Below, one piece after another: positions 1 through 9,192 of a DNA stretch of 64,000 bases (position 1 is its first letter; each line of letters begins with the position of its first letter). This stretch comes from an uncultured Psychroserpens sp. (GTDB taxonomy: Bacteria > Bacteroidota > Bacteroidia > Flavobacteriales > Flavobacteriaceae). The DNA lies in assembly GCF_947492715.1 (NCBI RefSeq), contig NZ_CANLNS010000005.1, forward strand, positions 248,001 to 312,000, read 5' to 3'. The notes under the pieces are model-generated. The model did not search any database and was not told the origin of the DNA. It saw only the letters and a program-made list of their open reading frames with translations. A program made the position numbers and the translations under genes.

Positions 1-42
1 GAATGTATAAAATTATTTAAATTTGAGCTCAAGTATTTTGTA

Positions 43-402
43 ATGGCAGTTTCAGAACAGAAAAAATTAGTAATTTATTTTTACCTCATCTCGTTAGTGC
101 TCAACGTTGTTTTACCTTATGTGATTTCTAAAGTTGTTATAGGTGATGAAACGGGAGAAATTCAAATACTTTATGTAGGCGTGATAGTATGGGGTGTGAT
201 TAGCCTATTAATTTATGGCATCTATTTTTTAATTCCTGAATTTCAGAGTAAGAGAGATAAAATTTCGGCGTTTATGCTACCATCTATGATTGCATTCGGC
301 GCTTGTTTTATTTGGCTAGGTTTTTTTTATCTATTACTCTATACCCTTAGTATCAATCTTATGTTTGTTTGGATTTGGTATCGAAAATTTAGTTGGAGGT
401 AA
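43..402 (+). CDS. Small integral membrane protein, unknown function
   Basis: A 119-residue, very hydrophobic protein with three to four predicted membrane segments (roughly residues 9-32, 41-64 and 76-115, the last long enough for two) and a basic C-terminus ending Trp-Arg. There is no signal-peptide cleavage site and no motif I recognise. The ATG lies just inside the window, so upstream context is missing. It is followed by 141 bp of AT-rich DNA and then another plus-strand gene. Function is not assignable; it is likely real because of its consistent hydrophobic pattern and normal codon use. Confidence 0.6.
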   Translation: MAVSEQKKLVIYFYLISLVLNVVLPYVISKVVIGDETGEIQILYVGVIVWGVISLLIYGIYFLIPEFQSKRDKISAFMLPSMIAFGACFIWLGFFYLLLYTLSINLMFVWIWYRKFSWR

Positions 403-543
403 GATGATTAGCAGTTTAAAAATGCACATGGTATCAACTTTTAGGTAAAAACACCTGTTTTTATAATTACGTATTAGTCTTCGGAAAAGTGAAAAATTGT
501 TCCTTTTTCTTTGTTTAGATATCTAAAATAAATAAAAGCTAAG

Positions 544-1194
544 ATGGGACAAGAAGAGAGGTTTAAAGAGATTGTATTAATTGATGATCAAGAGACATCA
601 TTCCGAGAAGGAACGTTAGTTGAACTCCAAGTTCAAGAAGAACAAACATTAAATCATAAACAATCTCCTTTAATGAATGCCAAGGCAAGCGTTGGAGACG
701 TTATTGAAGTTTCAAAATTTGTATGGGATATTATTAAGGACTCTAAAGCTTCTGCAGCAACTGCGGCTACAACATCCAGAATTTTATCTGTAAAGGACGA
801 CCGATGGGAGGATTATGAAAAAGCTCAAAATTTCAAATCGAAGGAAGTTACGTATAAATTAGATAATTTTGCGGGTGTTAATTGCTATAAGGTGAAATTT
901 AAGGTTGCCGGAACATACCGCGCTGTAAATCCCGATTTTGGTGGGCAATGGATTCCAAATGTACACATAACATTTAGTGAATGTCATGCGAATTTTCCAT
1001 GGATTATTAATGGCGAAGCCAAAATTGATGAAAAATATGTGTCTAATATGGGGACAAAGACTGATCCAATACCTCAGTTGGTGTTAAATGTTAAAATAAA
1101 GACAGAAGCCAAATTTGGTTTTACTGTAGAAAGTCATGAACGAACTTTTGAATTTACTTTAAACGCTCAAGATGGTGTTGACGTGATTAATTAA
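544..1194 (+). CDS. Hypothetical cytoplasmic protein, 216 aa
   Basis: The protein has no signal peptide. Residues 1-45 are acidic and Gln/Glu-rich, residues 45-80 contain an Ala/Ser/Thr-rich helix-like stretch, and residues 95-216 read as alternating beta strands (for example KVKFKVAGTY and VHITFSEC). The all-beta C-terminal half ends the protein. I recognise no family. It runs convergently into the btu operon with only 29 bp between stops. It could be a beta-sandwich protein of accessory function, but that is only a guess from the strand pattern. Confidence 0.65.
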   Translation: MGQEERFKEIVLIDDQETSFREGTLVELQVQEEQTLNHKQSPLMNAKASVGDVIEVSKFVWDIIKDSKASAATAATTSRILSVKDDRWEDYEKAQNFKSKEVTYKLDNFAGVNCYKVKFKVAGTYRAVNPDFGGQWIPNVHITFSECHANFPWIINGEAKIDEKYVSNMGTKTDPIPQLVLNVKIKTEAKFGFTVESHERTFEFTLNAQDGVDVIN

Positions 1195-1223
1195 ATTTAT
1201 AATTTAAAGTTAGATGAAGTAAG

Positions 1224-2048
1224 TTATTTCTTCACCCTAAAACGTCCAGTGCTTTTGTCAAAATCGATAAGGTCTTCAGGAAATAATGTTTCAAAAATAC
1301 CACGTTCAATAAGGTTACAAGGTGTATCAGAAATGACTTGGTCATTTGTCATAACAATCATGCTGTCGCATAATTGAATCGCTAAATCTATTTCATGCGA
1401 TGAGAATAGAATTGTTTTATTGGTGTCTTTTGCTAGTCTTTGCAAAAGTTTTAAAATATAAGCCTTATGATACATGTCTAAATGCGTGGTTGGCTCATCT
1501 AGAATAATCAAATTGGTGTCTTGTGCCAATGCTCGAGCAATCATGACTTTTTGTAGTTGTCCGTCGCTTAGTTCAAAACACCTGCGATGTTTTAAATCTG
1601 AAAGATGTGTTTGATCAATCGATCTGTTTATAATAGTTATATCGTTTTCAGAGAGGTTACCTACCCAGTTGGTATAAGGTTGTCGACCAAGCGCTATAAG
1701 TTCAAAAACCGATAAATTTTTAGACATAAGTTGTTCGGTTAATACCAAACTCATTGTCTTTGCTAAGGCCATAGCACTATAGTTTTCAAGAGGCTCTTTT
1801 TTTAAGGCAATAGAACCATCTAAGGGGTGTTGGATGTTCGTAAGTGTTCTTAATAGTGTCGATTTTCCAATACCATTTGCTCCAACCAGTCCCACGAGTT
1901 CACCTTGATATAGTGCTATGTTGATATCGCTGGCAATAACAGATGTGGCTTTCTTAGATTGGTAGCCTATAGAAAGACCCTGAGTTTCGAGGATGATATG
2001 TTGCTTTTGTTCTGCCACTATTTCTTTTTCGGTTCTATTAAATCCCAA
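1224..2048 (-). CDS. btuD: ABC transporter ATPase, cobalamin/iron-complex type (BtuD/FecE-like)
   Basis: ATP-hydrolysing subunit of a FecCD-type importer. The Walker A is GANGIGKST (residues 56-64), the Q-loop region follows, the signature is LSDGQ (160-164), the Walker B is LIILDEPT (180-187), and a switch His lies in SSHEID. Length (274 aa) is normal for the family. It is the last gene of a minus-strand operon with the permease and binding protein. A cobalamin riboswitch and a BtuB-like receptor lie divergently upstream of that operon, so vitamin B12 is the probable substrate; a siderophore substrate is less likely. Its start overlaps the end of the VOC gene by 31 bp, implying translational coupling. 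Confidence 0.85.
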   Translation of the reverse strand: MGFNRTEKEIVAEQKQHIILETQGLSIGYQSKKATSVIASDINIALYQGELVGLVGANGIGKSTLLRTLTNIQHPLDGSIALKKEPLENYSAMALAKTMSLVLTEQLMSKNLSVFELIALGRQPYTNWVGNLSENDITIINRSIDQTHLSDLKHRRCFELSDGQLQKVMIARALAQDTNLIILDEPTTHLDMYHKAYILKLLQRLAKDTNKTILFSSHEIDLAIQLCDSMIVMTNDQVISDTPCNLIERGIFETLFPEDLIDFDKSTGRFRVKK

Positions 2049-2413
2049 AGATTACCATACAAATCTGAGAAAACAAGTACTTTTCCATAGACTTCTTCCG
2101 AAGGTGGTCGTACAATAGCAATATTATGACGCAATAAGTTGTTATAATCTCTATTAAAGTCATCTGTATGTAAAAATAAAAATACGCGTCCACCAGTTTG
2201 ATTGCCTATTCTAGTATTTTGCTCATCAGTTGCAGCTTTGGCTAATAACAAAGAACATCCATTTGTTCCTTTTGGTTTTACCACAACCCATCGTTTCGTT
2301 TCACTAAGTTTTGTGTCTTCTATTAAATCGAAATTTAATTGTTTGGTGTAAAAAGCGATGGCTTCGTCATAGTCGTCCACTACCAGAGCTATATGTACAA
2401 GTTCTTGCTTCAT
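2018..2413 (-). CDS. VOC (glyoxalase/bleomycin resistance) family protein
   Basis: A 131-aa protein of the vicinal-oxygen-chelate fold. An N-terminal beta-alpha-beta unit starts HIALVVDDYDEAIAFYTKQL, and the C-terminal half ends DLYGNLWDLIEP, the usual VOC ending in which Gly-Asn precedes a metal-binding Glu. Conserved His and Glu positions are visible. It lies between the permease and ATPase genes of the B12 importer: 2 bp from the permease and overlapping the ATPase by 31 bp, so it is co-transcribed. Its substrate is unknown; a role in handling cobalamin or its ligands is speculation based only on position. Confidence 0.85.
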   Translation of the reverse strand: MKQELVHIALVVDDYDEAIAFYTKQLNFDLIEDTKLSETKRWVVVKPKGTNGCSLLLAKAATDEQNTRIGNQTGGRVFLFLHTDDFNRDYNNLLRHNIAIVRPPSEEVYGKVLVFSDLYGNLWDLIEPKKK

Positions 2414-2415
2414 AA

Positions 2416-3438
2416 TTAAAATATCATTTTACGTTTCCTTACTAGTAACCACACTACTACAGGAGCACCAATTAAAGAGGTAATGGCGTTAATAGGTAAG
2501 GTATAGTCACTTGTTGGTAATTGAGCAATGCTATCGCAAATAAGCATTATAATCGCTCCAAACAAAAATACAGCTGGTAATAGTATTTTGTGATTTGAAG
2601 TATGAAACAATTGACGCGTCATATGAGGAATTGCCAAACCAATAAAAGCAATCGGTCCAGCAAAAGCAGTTATTGTTCCTGCTAATAAACTTGTTGCAAT
2701 TATGATAATTAAGCGACTTTGTTTAATGTTTAATCCAAGGCTTTTAGCATAGTTTTCTCCAAGTAAGAGGGTGTTTAAGGCCTTAATTGATAATGAGGTT
2801 AGTATTAATCCTAAGAGGTAAATGCCGAAGAAAATAAAGAGTTCATTCCATGATAAATTACCTAAACTTCCAAAACCCCAAAAAATATACTGTTGTAATT
2901 GTTCTGCTGAACTGAAATAGGAGAGCACACTTACAACTGCAGCTGTGATACTACCAAACATTAAACCAATGATTAAAATAGCCATGGTATCTCTTACTTT
3001 TGAAGATACTAGTAAAACAGCCAATAGCACAAGAAAACTACCTAAACTTGCGGCAATAACAATACTCCACTTTGAAACCAATAAAGCAGAAAAAGCACCG
3101 CCGAATATACTGGCGCCTAATATAACGAGCGCAACACCCAAACTGGCTCCCGAACTAATTCCTAACACAAATGGTCCTGCTAGCGGATTTCTAAAAAGTG
3201 TTTGCATGAGCAATCCTGAGATACCTAAGCCAGAACCAACTAAAATAGCAGTAAATGCTTTAGGTAATCTGTAATCTCTAATAATATATTGCCAAGATTC
3301 ATTGGTTGACGTTCCTAAAATACTCTGAAAAACTTCCTCTATTGGAATGCCTACAGAACCTAAACTAACATTCGCGAAAAAACATAGTACTAAAACTACT
3401 GATAAAGTTAAAAACGTATATGTATAGCGAGTTTTCAA
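2416..3438 (-). CDS. btuC: FecCD-family permease of the cobalamin importer
   Basis: Inner-membrane permease of 340 aa with about ten membrane segments, typical of BtuC/FecD. Diagnostic stretches are the early GSGLGISGLLMQTLFRNPLA motif and, near residues 265-280, GPIAFIGLAIPHMTRQ, which forms the loop contacting the ATPase. It abuts the substrate-binding protein gene (stop and start adjacent, no gap) and is followed by the VOC and ATPase genes. The gene order F-C-(VOC)-D supports one import operon. Confidence 0.9.
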   Translation of the reverse strand: MKTRYTYTFLTLSVVLVLCFFANVSLGSVGIPIEEVFQSILGTSTNESWQYIIRDYRLPKAFTAILVGSGLGISGLLMQTLFRNPLAGPFVLGISSGASLGVALVILGASIFGGAFSALLVSKWSIVIAASLGSFLVLLAVLLVSSKVRDTMAILIIGLMFGSITAAVVSVLSYFSSAEQLQQYIFWGFGSLGNLSWNELFIFFGIYLLGLILTSLSIKALNTLLLGENYAKSLGLNIKQSRLIIIIATSLLAGTITAFAGPIAFIGLAIPHMTRQLFHTSNHKILLPAVFLFGAIIMLICDSIAQLPTSDYTLPINAITSLIGAPVVVWLLVRKRKMIF

Positions 3439-4590
3439 TTAATCTAGTGGCTTGAAAAATGTCGTTTTATAGTGTGGGAGCAACTCGGGATGGCAAATTT
3501 TTATCATGTCTTTGAGTACTAAATCGGGTCTTGCTGTACCTAATTCGTAGTATGTTACACCTCCCGTTTTGCCTGTGGTATTCGAAAAGGTAAAAATGTT
3601 TTTATTCTGAAATGCCTCAAATTGAGTATAATGGGAATTTGCTTTTTCTAAAGCGTGGTAACTTGTATAATATGAAGGGCTCAACCAGAATTTTGCGTCT
3701 TTAGCTTTGTCAAATACGGTTTCAAAACTAAGGGCGATACTCCCTGTTTCTTTTGTGTCGCTCCATAAATAATTAACGTTGGCATCATGTAAAAACTGCG
3801 CTTCAGAGCTCGTCCCATTTGGTAAATACCAAACGTCCTTGTACATCGCTCCGCATAAAACTGTTGGCTTCGATGTTGCTTTAGCAGCTATAGATTTTGC
3901 TTCGCTATAATCTTCTTCAATTTGGTTAAAGAGCATTCTAGCTTCATTTTCTTTGTCGTATAAAGCACCAAAGAATTTAATCCATTCGGCTTTTGCTAAT
4001 GGGGATTTTTCAACCCAGTCACCATTGTAAATCACTGTGATTCCGGCTTTTTCAATAGTTTCCATACTTTTATTCGTACCATCAACACCAAAAGCCACAA
4101 CAACATCTGGACGTAATTCTAATAACACTTCAGTATTAATACCTTCATTTTTACCAAGTTCTCTAACACTTCCGTTATCAATTCTAGTTCTGGTTTTTTC
4201 AGAAGAAATATAATTAGTACCTGGAAACCCAATTAAAGTTTGCTCAACACCCAACAATTCTAAAGCCGGAATATGTGTTGTGGAGGTTACAACTATTGAT
4301 TGTATAGGAACCGTTATAATAGCGTCAAATTCATCTTTATTAAGGGTTGTTTTGGCTGCGTTTTCCTTAGTGAGTAAAGCATATTTATAGGTCTTGTCTG
4401 CTTTAGGCCACGGATTCGTAATTTCTAAAAGATCAAGTGCTTTAAAATGACGAATTTCAAATCCATCTGCATGTTTTAGACCAGGTTTTTCAGTAGTACT
4501 TATCTCTAAGGTGCTTTTCTTTGAGCTAGAATCAAAATTACAAGAGTAGGAACAAACAATTAATAGAAGTACGAGAATTATCTTTTTCAA
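3439..4590 (-). CDS. btuF: Periplasmic substrate-binding lipoprotein of the B12 importer (BtuF-like)
   Basis: A 383-aa lipoprotein: the signal peptide ends in SYSC with the acylated Cys at residue 17. The mature part is a class III (helical backbone) binding protein; IPALELLGVEQTLIGFPGTNYI and VLLELRPDVVVAFG are typical of the BtuF/FhuD/FepB family. First gene of the minus-strand importer operon; it starts about 80 bp from the cobalamin riboswitch, which is on the other strand. B12 specificity is inferred from context rather than from residues. Confidence 0.85.
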   Translation of the reverse strand: MKKIILVLLLIVCSYSCNFDSSSKKSTLEISTTEKPGLKHADGFEIRHFKALDLLEITNPWPKADKTYKYALLTKENAAKTTLNKDEFDAIITVPIQSIVVTSTTHIPALELLGVEQTLIGFPGTNYISSEKTRTRIDNGSVRELGKNEGINTEVLLELRPDVVVAFGVDGTNKSMETIEKAGITVIYNGDWVEKSPLAKAEWIKFFGALYDKENEARMLFNQIEEDYSEAKSIAAKATSKPTVLCGAMYKDVWYLPNGTSSEAQFLHDANVNYLWSDTKETGSIALSFETVFDKAKDAKFWLSPSYYTSYHALEKANSHYTQFEAFQNKNIFTFSNTTGKTGGVTYYELGTARPDLVLKDMIKICHPELLPHYKTTFFKPLD

Positions 4591-4670
4591 AATAGAGGTT
4601 TTTGTTCTTCAAAAGTAATATTATTTCAAGTTTTGAGTGAATCATTAAACAAAATGTTTAATTTCGCAGC

Positions 4671-4880
4671 GAATTTAGGTTCTGTTTGGTGCTTCCAAAT
4701 AGATTAAAAGGGAATCTGGTGAGAACAAATATTTCAAGTCCAGAACTGTTCCCGCAACTGTAAGCTATTATGCTTGCTATTACCTTCAATGTCACTGTCT
4801 TATTAATTAAAAAGATGGGAAGACCAATAGCAAGACGCAAGTCAGGAGACCTGCCAATTTCGAACAAATAAGTCAAACTT
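4671..4880 (+). promoter_or_regulatory. Cobalamin (adenosylcobalamin/B12) riboswitch upstream of btuB
   Basis: Hallmarks in order on the plus strand are GGTGCTTCC near 4689, GGGAATCTGGTGAGAA near 4710-4726, CCAGAACTGTTCCCGCAACTG at about 4740-4760, and the B12 box GTCAGGAGACCTGCC at 4841-4855. The element ends about 60 bp before the BtuB-like receptor start. Rising cobalamin would reduce receptor expression. The minus-strand importer operon lies on the other side and is not covered by this element. Confidence 0.95.
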
Positions 4881-4937
4881 TCGGGATAAGAGTTTTGGTG
4901 TGTTGAGTCATACTATTCCGAGTAATTAAACATTACA

Positions 4938-6869
4938 ATGAACACAAAAACAAAGTTTTTTGGTATGCTAGCTATTGGCGTAGCGGCATGTGGTTTTGCG
5001 CAACAGCAAACCGACACTCTAGAAATAGAGCAATTAGATGAGGTTGTTATTACCGATTCTAAATTTAAATTGAAACGTGAAAATTCTGGTAAGGTTATTA
5101 CCAAAATCACTCAAAAAGAACTGCAAAACTTGCAGGGGAAATCTATTGCAGAAATTATTAATGCTACAGCTGGCATTGAAATTAACGGAGCCAAAAGTAA
5201 TGCTGGTCAGAATTTAAGTTATTTTATTCGTGGCGGACGAAATCGTCAGGTCCTAGTTCTTATTGATGGCGTTGCAATAACTGATGCTTCCCAAATTGCT
5301 AATGACTATGATTTACGTTTATTAAATGCAGATCAGGTAGAGAGTATTGAAATATTAAAAGGAGCTTCTAGTTCTCTCTATGGTACTGGAGCATCTACTG
5401 CTGTGATTAATATCACTTTGAAAAAAGCCTCAAGAGACGCCTTTGTATTAAACTTGAAAAGTACTTTAGGAACCAATCAGTCTCAGGATGATGATAATTA
5501 TGCAGTTGAAAATTTTGTAAATAGTGTTTCTGTTAATGGAACCTTAGATAGGTTCAGTTATTTAGCCAGTTTTGGTCATCAGTTTACAGATGGATTATCA
5601 GCAATTGCTTCAGGTAGCGAATCGGATGCATACAATGCATACAATGGAAATGTAAAACTTGGATATCGATTTTCTAATGCGTTTAAGCTAAATGCCTATG
5701 CGAGTTTTGATTCATTCAAGGCAGATTTTGATGATGCCTTCGGATTTATAGATGCCGGTAATTTGTCAATTACAGATCAACATAGAGTAGGCGTATCATC
5801 TGAGTTTTCATATGATAAAGGGAGTATCACGTTAAATGCGGCCTATAATAATGTTGAACGAGAGGTAGAATCGAGCTTTCCAACGCTATTCAACGCAGAA
5901 AGTTTTATAGGAGATATCTATAATCGCTACAATTTTAATGATAAATTTTATACCGTTTTAGGTGTTAATGCACAACAAAATGAAATTGAGAGTTTCTCTA
6001 TCCCATTTGGAGGGACAGCCTTTGCTCAAGACATTAGCCCAGAAAATGCAACCCACACTATTATTGATCCTTATGCCAATGTTGTCTTTGTTTCAGATTT
6101 CGGACTTAACGTTAACGCGGGTTTACGCCTAAATAACCATAGTGAATATGGCAGCCATTTGGTTTATAGTTTAAATCCGTCCTTTAAAAAGGAACTCAAT
6201 TTTGGTTATATCAAAGGATTAGCAAGTTATAGCACATCCTTCATAGCGCCTTCTTTATATCAATTATTTGAACCTTCTTTCGGAAATATCGACTTAGAAC
6301 CAGAAGAAAATACGACCATAGAAGTAGGAGCAGAGTTAAACATAAAAGACAAAGCAACCGTGAGCGTGGTGTATTTTAATCGCTCTGAAGAGAATTTTGT
6401 AGATTTCGTAGATCAAGGAAGTTTTATGTTTCAATATGTAAATACGAATAACGATTTTACGGCAAGTGGTATTGAACTTGTTGCAGATGTTACCATAACC
6501 GAAGCATTAAAATTGCGTGCAAACGGAACCTATACTAAGGTTGATGAAGATTTAAATCTTAGAATTCCAGAATTAAAAATAAATGCTGCGTTAAGTTATC
6601 AATGCAATGACCAAACGTTTATGAGTCTTAGCTATCAGTTTAATGATGATAGAGACGATGCCTTTTTTAATAGCGTCACTTTTGAAAGTGAAACTGTTAA
6701 TTTGAAATCGTATAGTTTAATAGATTTTTATATAAGTCATAAAATTGCAAAAGATAGGGTAACAATTTTTGCAAACGTGAACAATATTTTAAACGAAGCG
6801 TATGAAGAGTTGTTTGGTTTCTCAACCAGAGGGCGAAATATTAATATAGGGTTTGCGCTAAGTTTATAA
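4938..6869 (+). CDS. btuB: TonB-dependent outer-membrane receptor, BtuB-type
   Basis: Outer-membrane cobalamin receptor of 643 aa. The signal peptide covers residues 1-21 (cut after CGFAQ). A TonB-box-like DEVVIT lies near residues 34-39. The plug domain (about 45-160) contains LSYFIRGGRNRQVLVLIDG and the ESIEILKGASSSLYGTGA plug signature. A 22-strand barrel follows, ending in a C-terminal Leu after alternating hydrophobic residues. The cobalamin riboswitch in the leader gives the substrate. A strong terminator follows immediately. Confidence 0.93.
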   Translation: MNTKTKFFGMLAIGVAACGFAQQQTDTLEIEQLDEVVITDSKFKLKRENSGKVITKITQKELQNLQGKSIAEIINATAGIEINGAKSNAGQNLSYFIRGGRNRQVLVLIDGVAITDASQIANDYDLRLLNADQVESIEILKGASSSLYGTGASTAVINITLKKASRDAFVLNLKSTLGTNQSQDDDNYAVENFVNSVSVNGTLDRFSYLASFGHQFTDGLSAIASGSESDAYNAYNGNVKLGYRFSNAFKLNAYASFDSFKADFDDAFGFIDAGNLSITDQHRVGVSSEFSYDKGSITLNAAYNNVEREVESSFPTLFNAESFIGDIYNRYNFNDKFYTVLGVNAQQNEIESFSIPFGGTAFAQDISPENATHTIIDPYANVVFVSDFGLNVNAGLRLNNHSEYGSHLVYSLNPSFKKELNFGYIKGLASYSTSFIAPSLYQLFEPSFGNIDLEPEENTTIEVGAELNIKDKATVSVVYFNRSEENFVDFVDQGSFMFQYVNTNNDFTASGIELVADVTITEALKLRANGTYTKVDEDLNLRIPELKINAALSYQCNDQTFMSLSYQFNDDRDDAFFNSVTFESETVNLKSYSLIDFYISHKIAKDRVTIFANVNNILNEAYEELFGFSTRGRNINIGFALSL

Positions 6870-6872
6870 CAT

Positions 6873-6902
6873 AAAGAGCCATTTTTTAAGTGGCTCTTTT
6901 TA
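6873..6902 (+). terminator. Rho-independent terminator after btuB
   Basis: Perfect 9-bp stem (AAAGAGCCA / TGGCTCTTT) around a 9-nt loop, followed by a T run, starting 4 bp after the btuB stop codon. Confidence 0.9.
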
Positions 6903-6951
6903 TTTGACCCGCATGCAGTAGTGTCATAACTTAAATAAATAAGTTTGTATT

Positions 6952-7518
6952 ATGAAGTATGGTTTGTCTAATATGATGGCTTTAGATTTGTACTTGTCAT
7001 CGTTAAATGAAAATGAATACGCTCAGGTCTCTCAGAAACTAAACCAAAATAAAAAGGTTCAGTTACCTTTAATGAGTTGGGATATATTTAGTGAGACTCG
7101 AAGAAGAGAATTAGAAGAAGCGCAACGCTCACAAGATATTCTCAAAGTAAGGTCGCTAGCTAAAAGGTTTGGTTGGGAAAATGATATGAGTTCGATTTTT
7201 GAACAGCAACAGTTTGAAGCTATTCTTATAACAGATATTAATCAAAACATTATATGGGTGAATCAAGGTTTTACCACAATGACAGGTTACTCTAAAAATG
7301 AAGTACTGGATAAAACGCCACGTCTATTGCAAGGGATAGGTACTTCTAATACATCAAGAAATCACATAAGAACTAAACTTGATGAAGATGTTCATTTTAC
7401 AGAGGTTATTGTTAACTATAGAAAAAATAAGACAGCTTATAGGTGTGAAGTCAAGATATTTCCGTTACGTAACAACAAGACAACACATTTTATAGCTTTA
7501 GAGCGTCAAGTGAGTTAA
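6952..7518 (+). CDS. Single PAS-domain protein, LOV-related but lacking the photoactive cysteine
   Basis: A 188-aa cytoplasmic protein. Residues 1-80 are helical with no recognised domain, and residues 85-185 form one PAS domain (EAILITDINQNIIWVNQGF, then MTGYSKNEVLDK). The segment KTPRLLQG aligns with the LOV signature NCRFLQG, but Pro replaces the flavin-adduct Cys. It therefore probably senses something other than blue light, or acts as a protein interaction module. There is no output domain, so it may act through a partner. It is transcribed alone and ends at a strong bidirectional terminator. Confidence 0.8.
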   Translation: MKYGLSNMMALDLYLSSLNENEYAQVSQKLNQNKKVQLPLMSWDIFSETRRRELEEAQRSQDILKVRSLAKRFGWENDMSSIFEQQQFEAILITDINQNIIWVNQGFTTMTGYSKNEVLDKTPRLLQGIGTSNTSRNHIRTKLDEDVHFTEVIVNYRKNKTAYRCEVKIFPLRNNKTTHFIALERQVS

Positions 7519-7534
7519 CTGGCGAAACAGCGTT

Positions 7535-7571
7535 AAAAAAAAGCCACAATTAATTAATTGTGGCTTTTTTT
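7535..7571. terminator. Bidirectional terminator between convergent genes
   Basis: An A7 run, then a stem of GCCACAATTAA pairing with TTAATTGTGGC, then a T7 run. It serves the PAS gene on the plus strand and the S41 protease gene on the minus strand. Confidence 0.9.
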
Positions 7572-7581
7572 ATCATATTTA

Positions 7582-9021
7582 TTATTTAAACTCTAAACGA
7601 TTTAAAGGAATTTCATTACCTATATACATGTTCTCTTCAATAGGCTTGATGTTTATATCTGTTCTTATAGGGTGAAAATCAATCTGAAAATTACCAAAAC
7701 GACCTAAACCTTGAATGTCTGCAAGCGCTAAAGCTAACAGTGGTTCGTTAATGTCTCCTAAAATTCCAAAGTTTCTTGGAGATTCGATTAAAGCAATGTC
7801 TGGAGCTAAACCATCAGAAGGTACGGCTACATCATTTACATTTATAGAATTTGCTACCAATGGTTGCATAGCATAGGTATGATTAGGGTTGATATCCACA
7901 GAAGTTAAATCTGGGGAGTCGTAAATGGTTATAGATGCTTGGGTTTTTCCAGTAGTAGCGTCACCAATTTGGACTACATCAATGTAAGCACTTAAACTAT
8001 TAATTACCAATTCACTTGCCGAAGCAGAACGACTTGTTGTTAACACATAAACTTTATTGAGGTTTAAACTATTTATAGTATTTCCGTTAAAATTATTAAC
8101 AAAGGTGAAATTGGTGTTTGAAGCCTGCTGATCACTATTAAATACTAATTTAGAGTAAATATCTCCATTAAACTGTCCTGTTATCATACTTCCCAATAGT
8201 GAAGCTGTGTTTACGGAGCCTCCTGGATTGTATCTTAAATCCAATACTAAATGTTGAACATTATTGGCTGCAAACTCGGCAAAAGCATCATTTAATTGGG
8301 TATTAAAATTTGAGTTAAACCCATTGTATACCAAATAGCCCACATTCTCGCCATCTACATCAATAATATTCGTTTGATGTATTGGATTTTCTGTATAAAC
8401 CTGTTTTGTGAGTTCAATACTATCATTAGAAGACACGATAGTGTCGTCTTCAATCATTTCTGTACCATTGTCATTATAGGTTGCAAAGTTTAACGTATAA
8501 GTATCTTGATTAAGAAGAGTGTTTAAGTTACTCGTTGATAAGGCAATGCCATCAACAGCGTCGAATATTTGTCCGCGTTCTAAACCTAATCCACTAGCAA
8601 CACTGTTATTAAGTACAAGTCTAATGATACCAAATACTTCAGTGGCGCTACCAGGTTTTAAATAAAAATTAAACTCTAGGCCATTACTTTTGGATGTTCC
8701 CGCTAATAACTGCTCAAATTCAATATAATCTGGGATAATGATACTAAACCTATCTACAACTTCTCGTTCAAAAATTAAACTTTCAAATAAAGTTTCAGGT
8801 GCAGCAAAACTATTAAGATAATTGGCATAGTCTTCATTGGAAGAGAAGCGATCATTGGCCAAATCTGGAATATTGTCTTTGTATAAATAGACCGCATTCA
8901 TTCCTTTCCAAACAAAGTCATTAATTTCACTTGCCGAAATAGAGTTGTCATCTCTATCTTCGAAACAACTTGTTACAGATGCAACAAGTAGCAACACAAT
9001 GCATAATTTTAAAAATTTCAT
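7582..9021 (-). CDS. S41-family peptidase, lipoprotein
   Basis: C-terminal-processing-type serine protease of 479 aa. The lipobox ends at Cys19 (VTSC), so it is envelope-anchored. A degenerate PDZ-like region lies near residues 120-170 (NGLEFNFYL, then ASGLGLERGQIFDAVDG). The catalytic core has HLVLDLRYNPGG, the Ser motif SRSASASELV and the Lys in DATTGKTQAS, so the Ser/Lys dyad is present. It is followed on the other strand by an ECF sigma factor operon. The substrate is unknown. Confidence 0.9.
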   Translation of the reverse strand: MKFLKLCIVLLLVASVTSCFEDRDDNSISASEINDFVWKGMNAVYLYKDNIPDLANDRFSSNEDYANYLNSFAAPETLFESLIFEREVVDRFSIIIPDYIEFEQLLAGTSKSNGLEFNFYLKPGSATEVFGIIRLVLNNSVASGLGLERGQIFDAVDGIALSTSNLNTLLNQDTYTLNFATYNDNGTEMIEDDTIVSSNDSIELTKQVYTENPIHQTNIIDVDGENVGYLVYNGFNSNFNTQLNDAFAEFAANNVQHLVLDLRYNPGGSVNTASLLGSMITGQFNGDIYSKLVFNSDQQASNTNFTFVNNFNGNTINSLNLNKVYVLTTSRSASASELVINSLSAYIDVVQIGDATTGKTQASITIYDSPDLTSVDINPNHTYAMQPLVANSINVNDVAVPSDGLAPDIALIESPRNFGILGDINEPLLALALADIQGLGRFGNFQIDFHPIRTDINIKPIEENMYIGNEIPLNRLEFK

Positions 9022-9055
9022 ATCTTTTTCTTTTTCAATTTTATTAGCTAAACCA

Positions 9056-9080
9056 ATAGTTTATTGGTCTAGTAAACTAT
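9056..9080. promoter_or_regulatory. Inverted repeat between divergent protease and sigma-factor genes
   Basis: Perfect 8-bp arms ATAGTTTA / TAAACTAT separated by 9 bp, 35 bp upstream of the S41 gene start and about 113 bp upstream of the sigma factor. There is no T run on either side, so an operator is more likely than a terminator. No known regulator motif is recognised. Confidence 0.4.
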
Positions 9081-9192
9081 AAATTTACTTACATTATTGT
9101 AAATTAAAAAATATCGTGTAACAAAATTGAAGCACGTTCGTCGTAATATCAAGAAGCAGAATAATCAACTGTTTTGAACTAACAAACCACAA

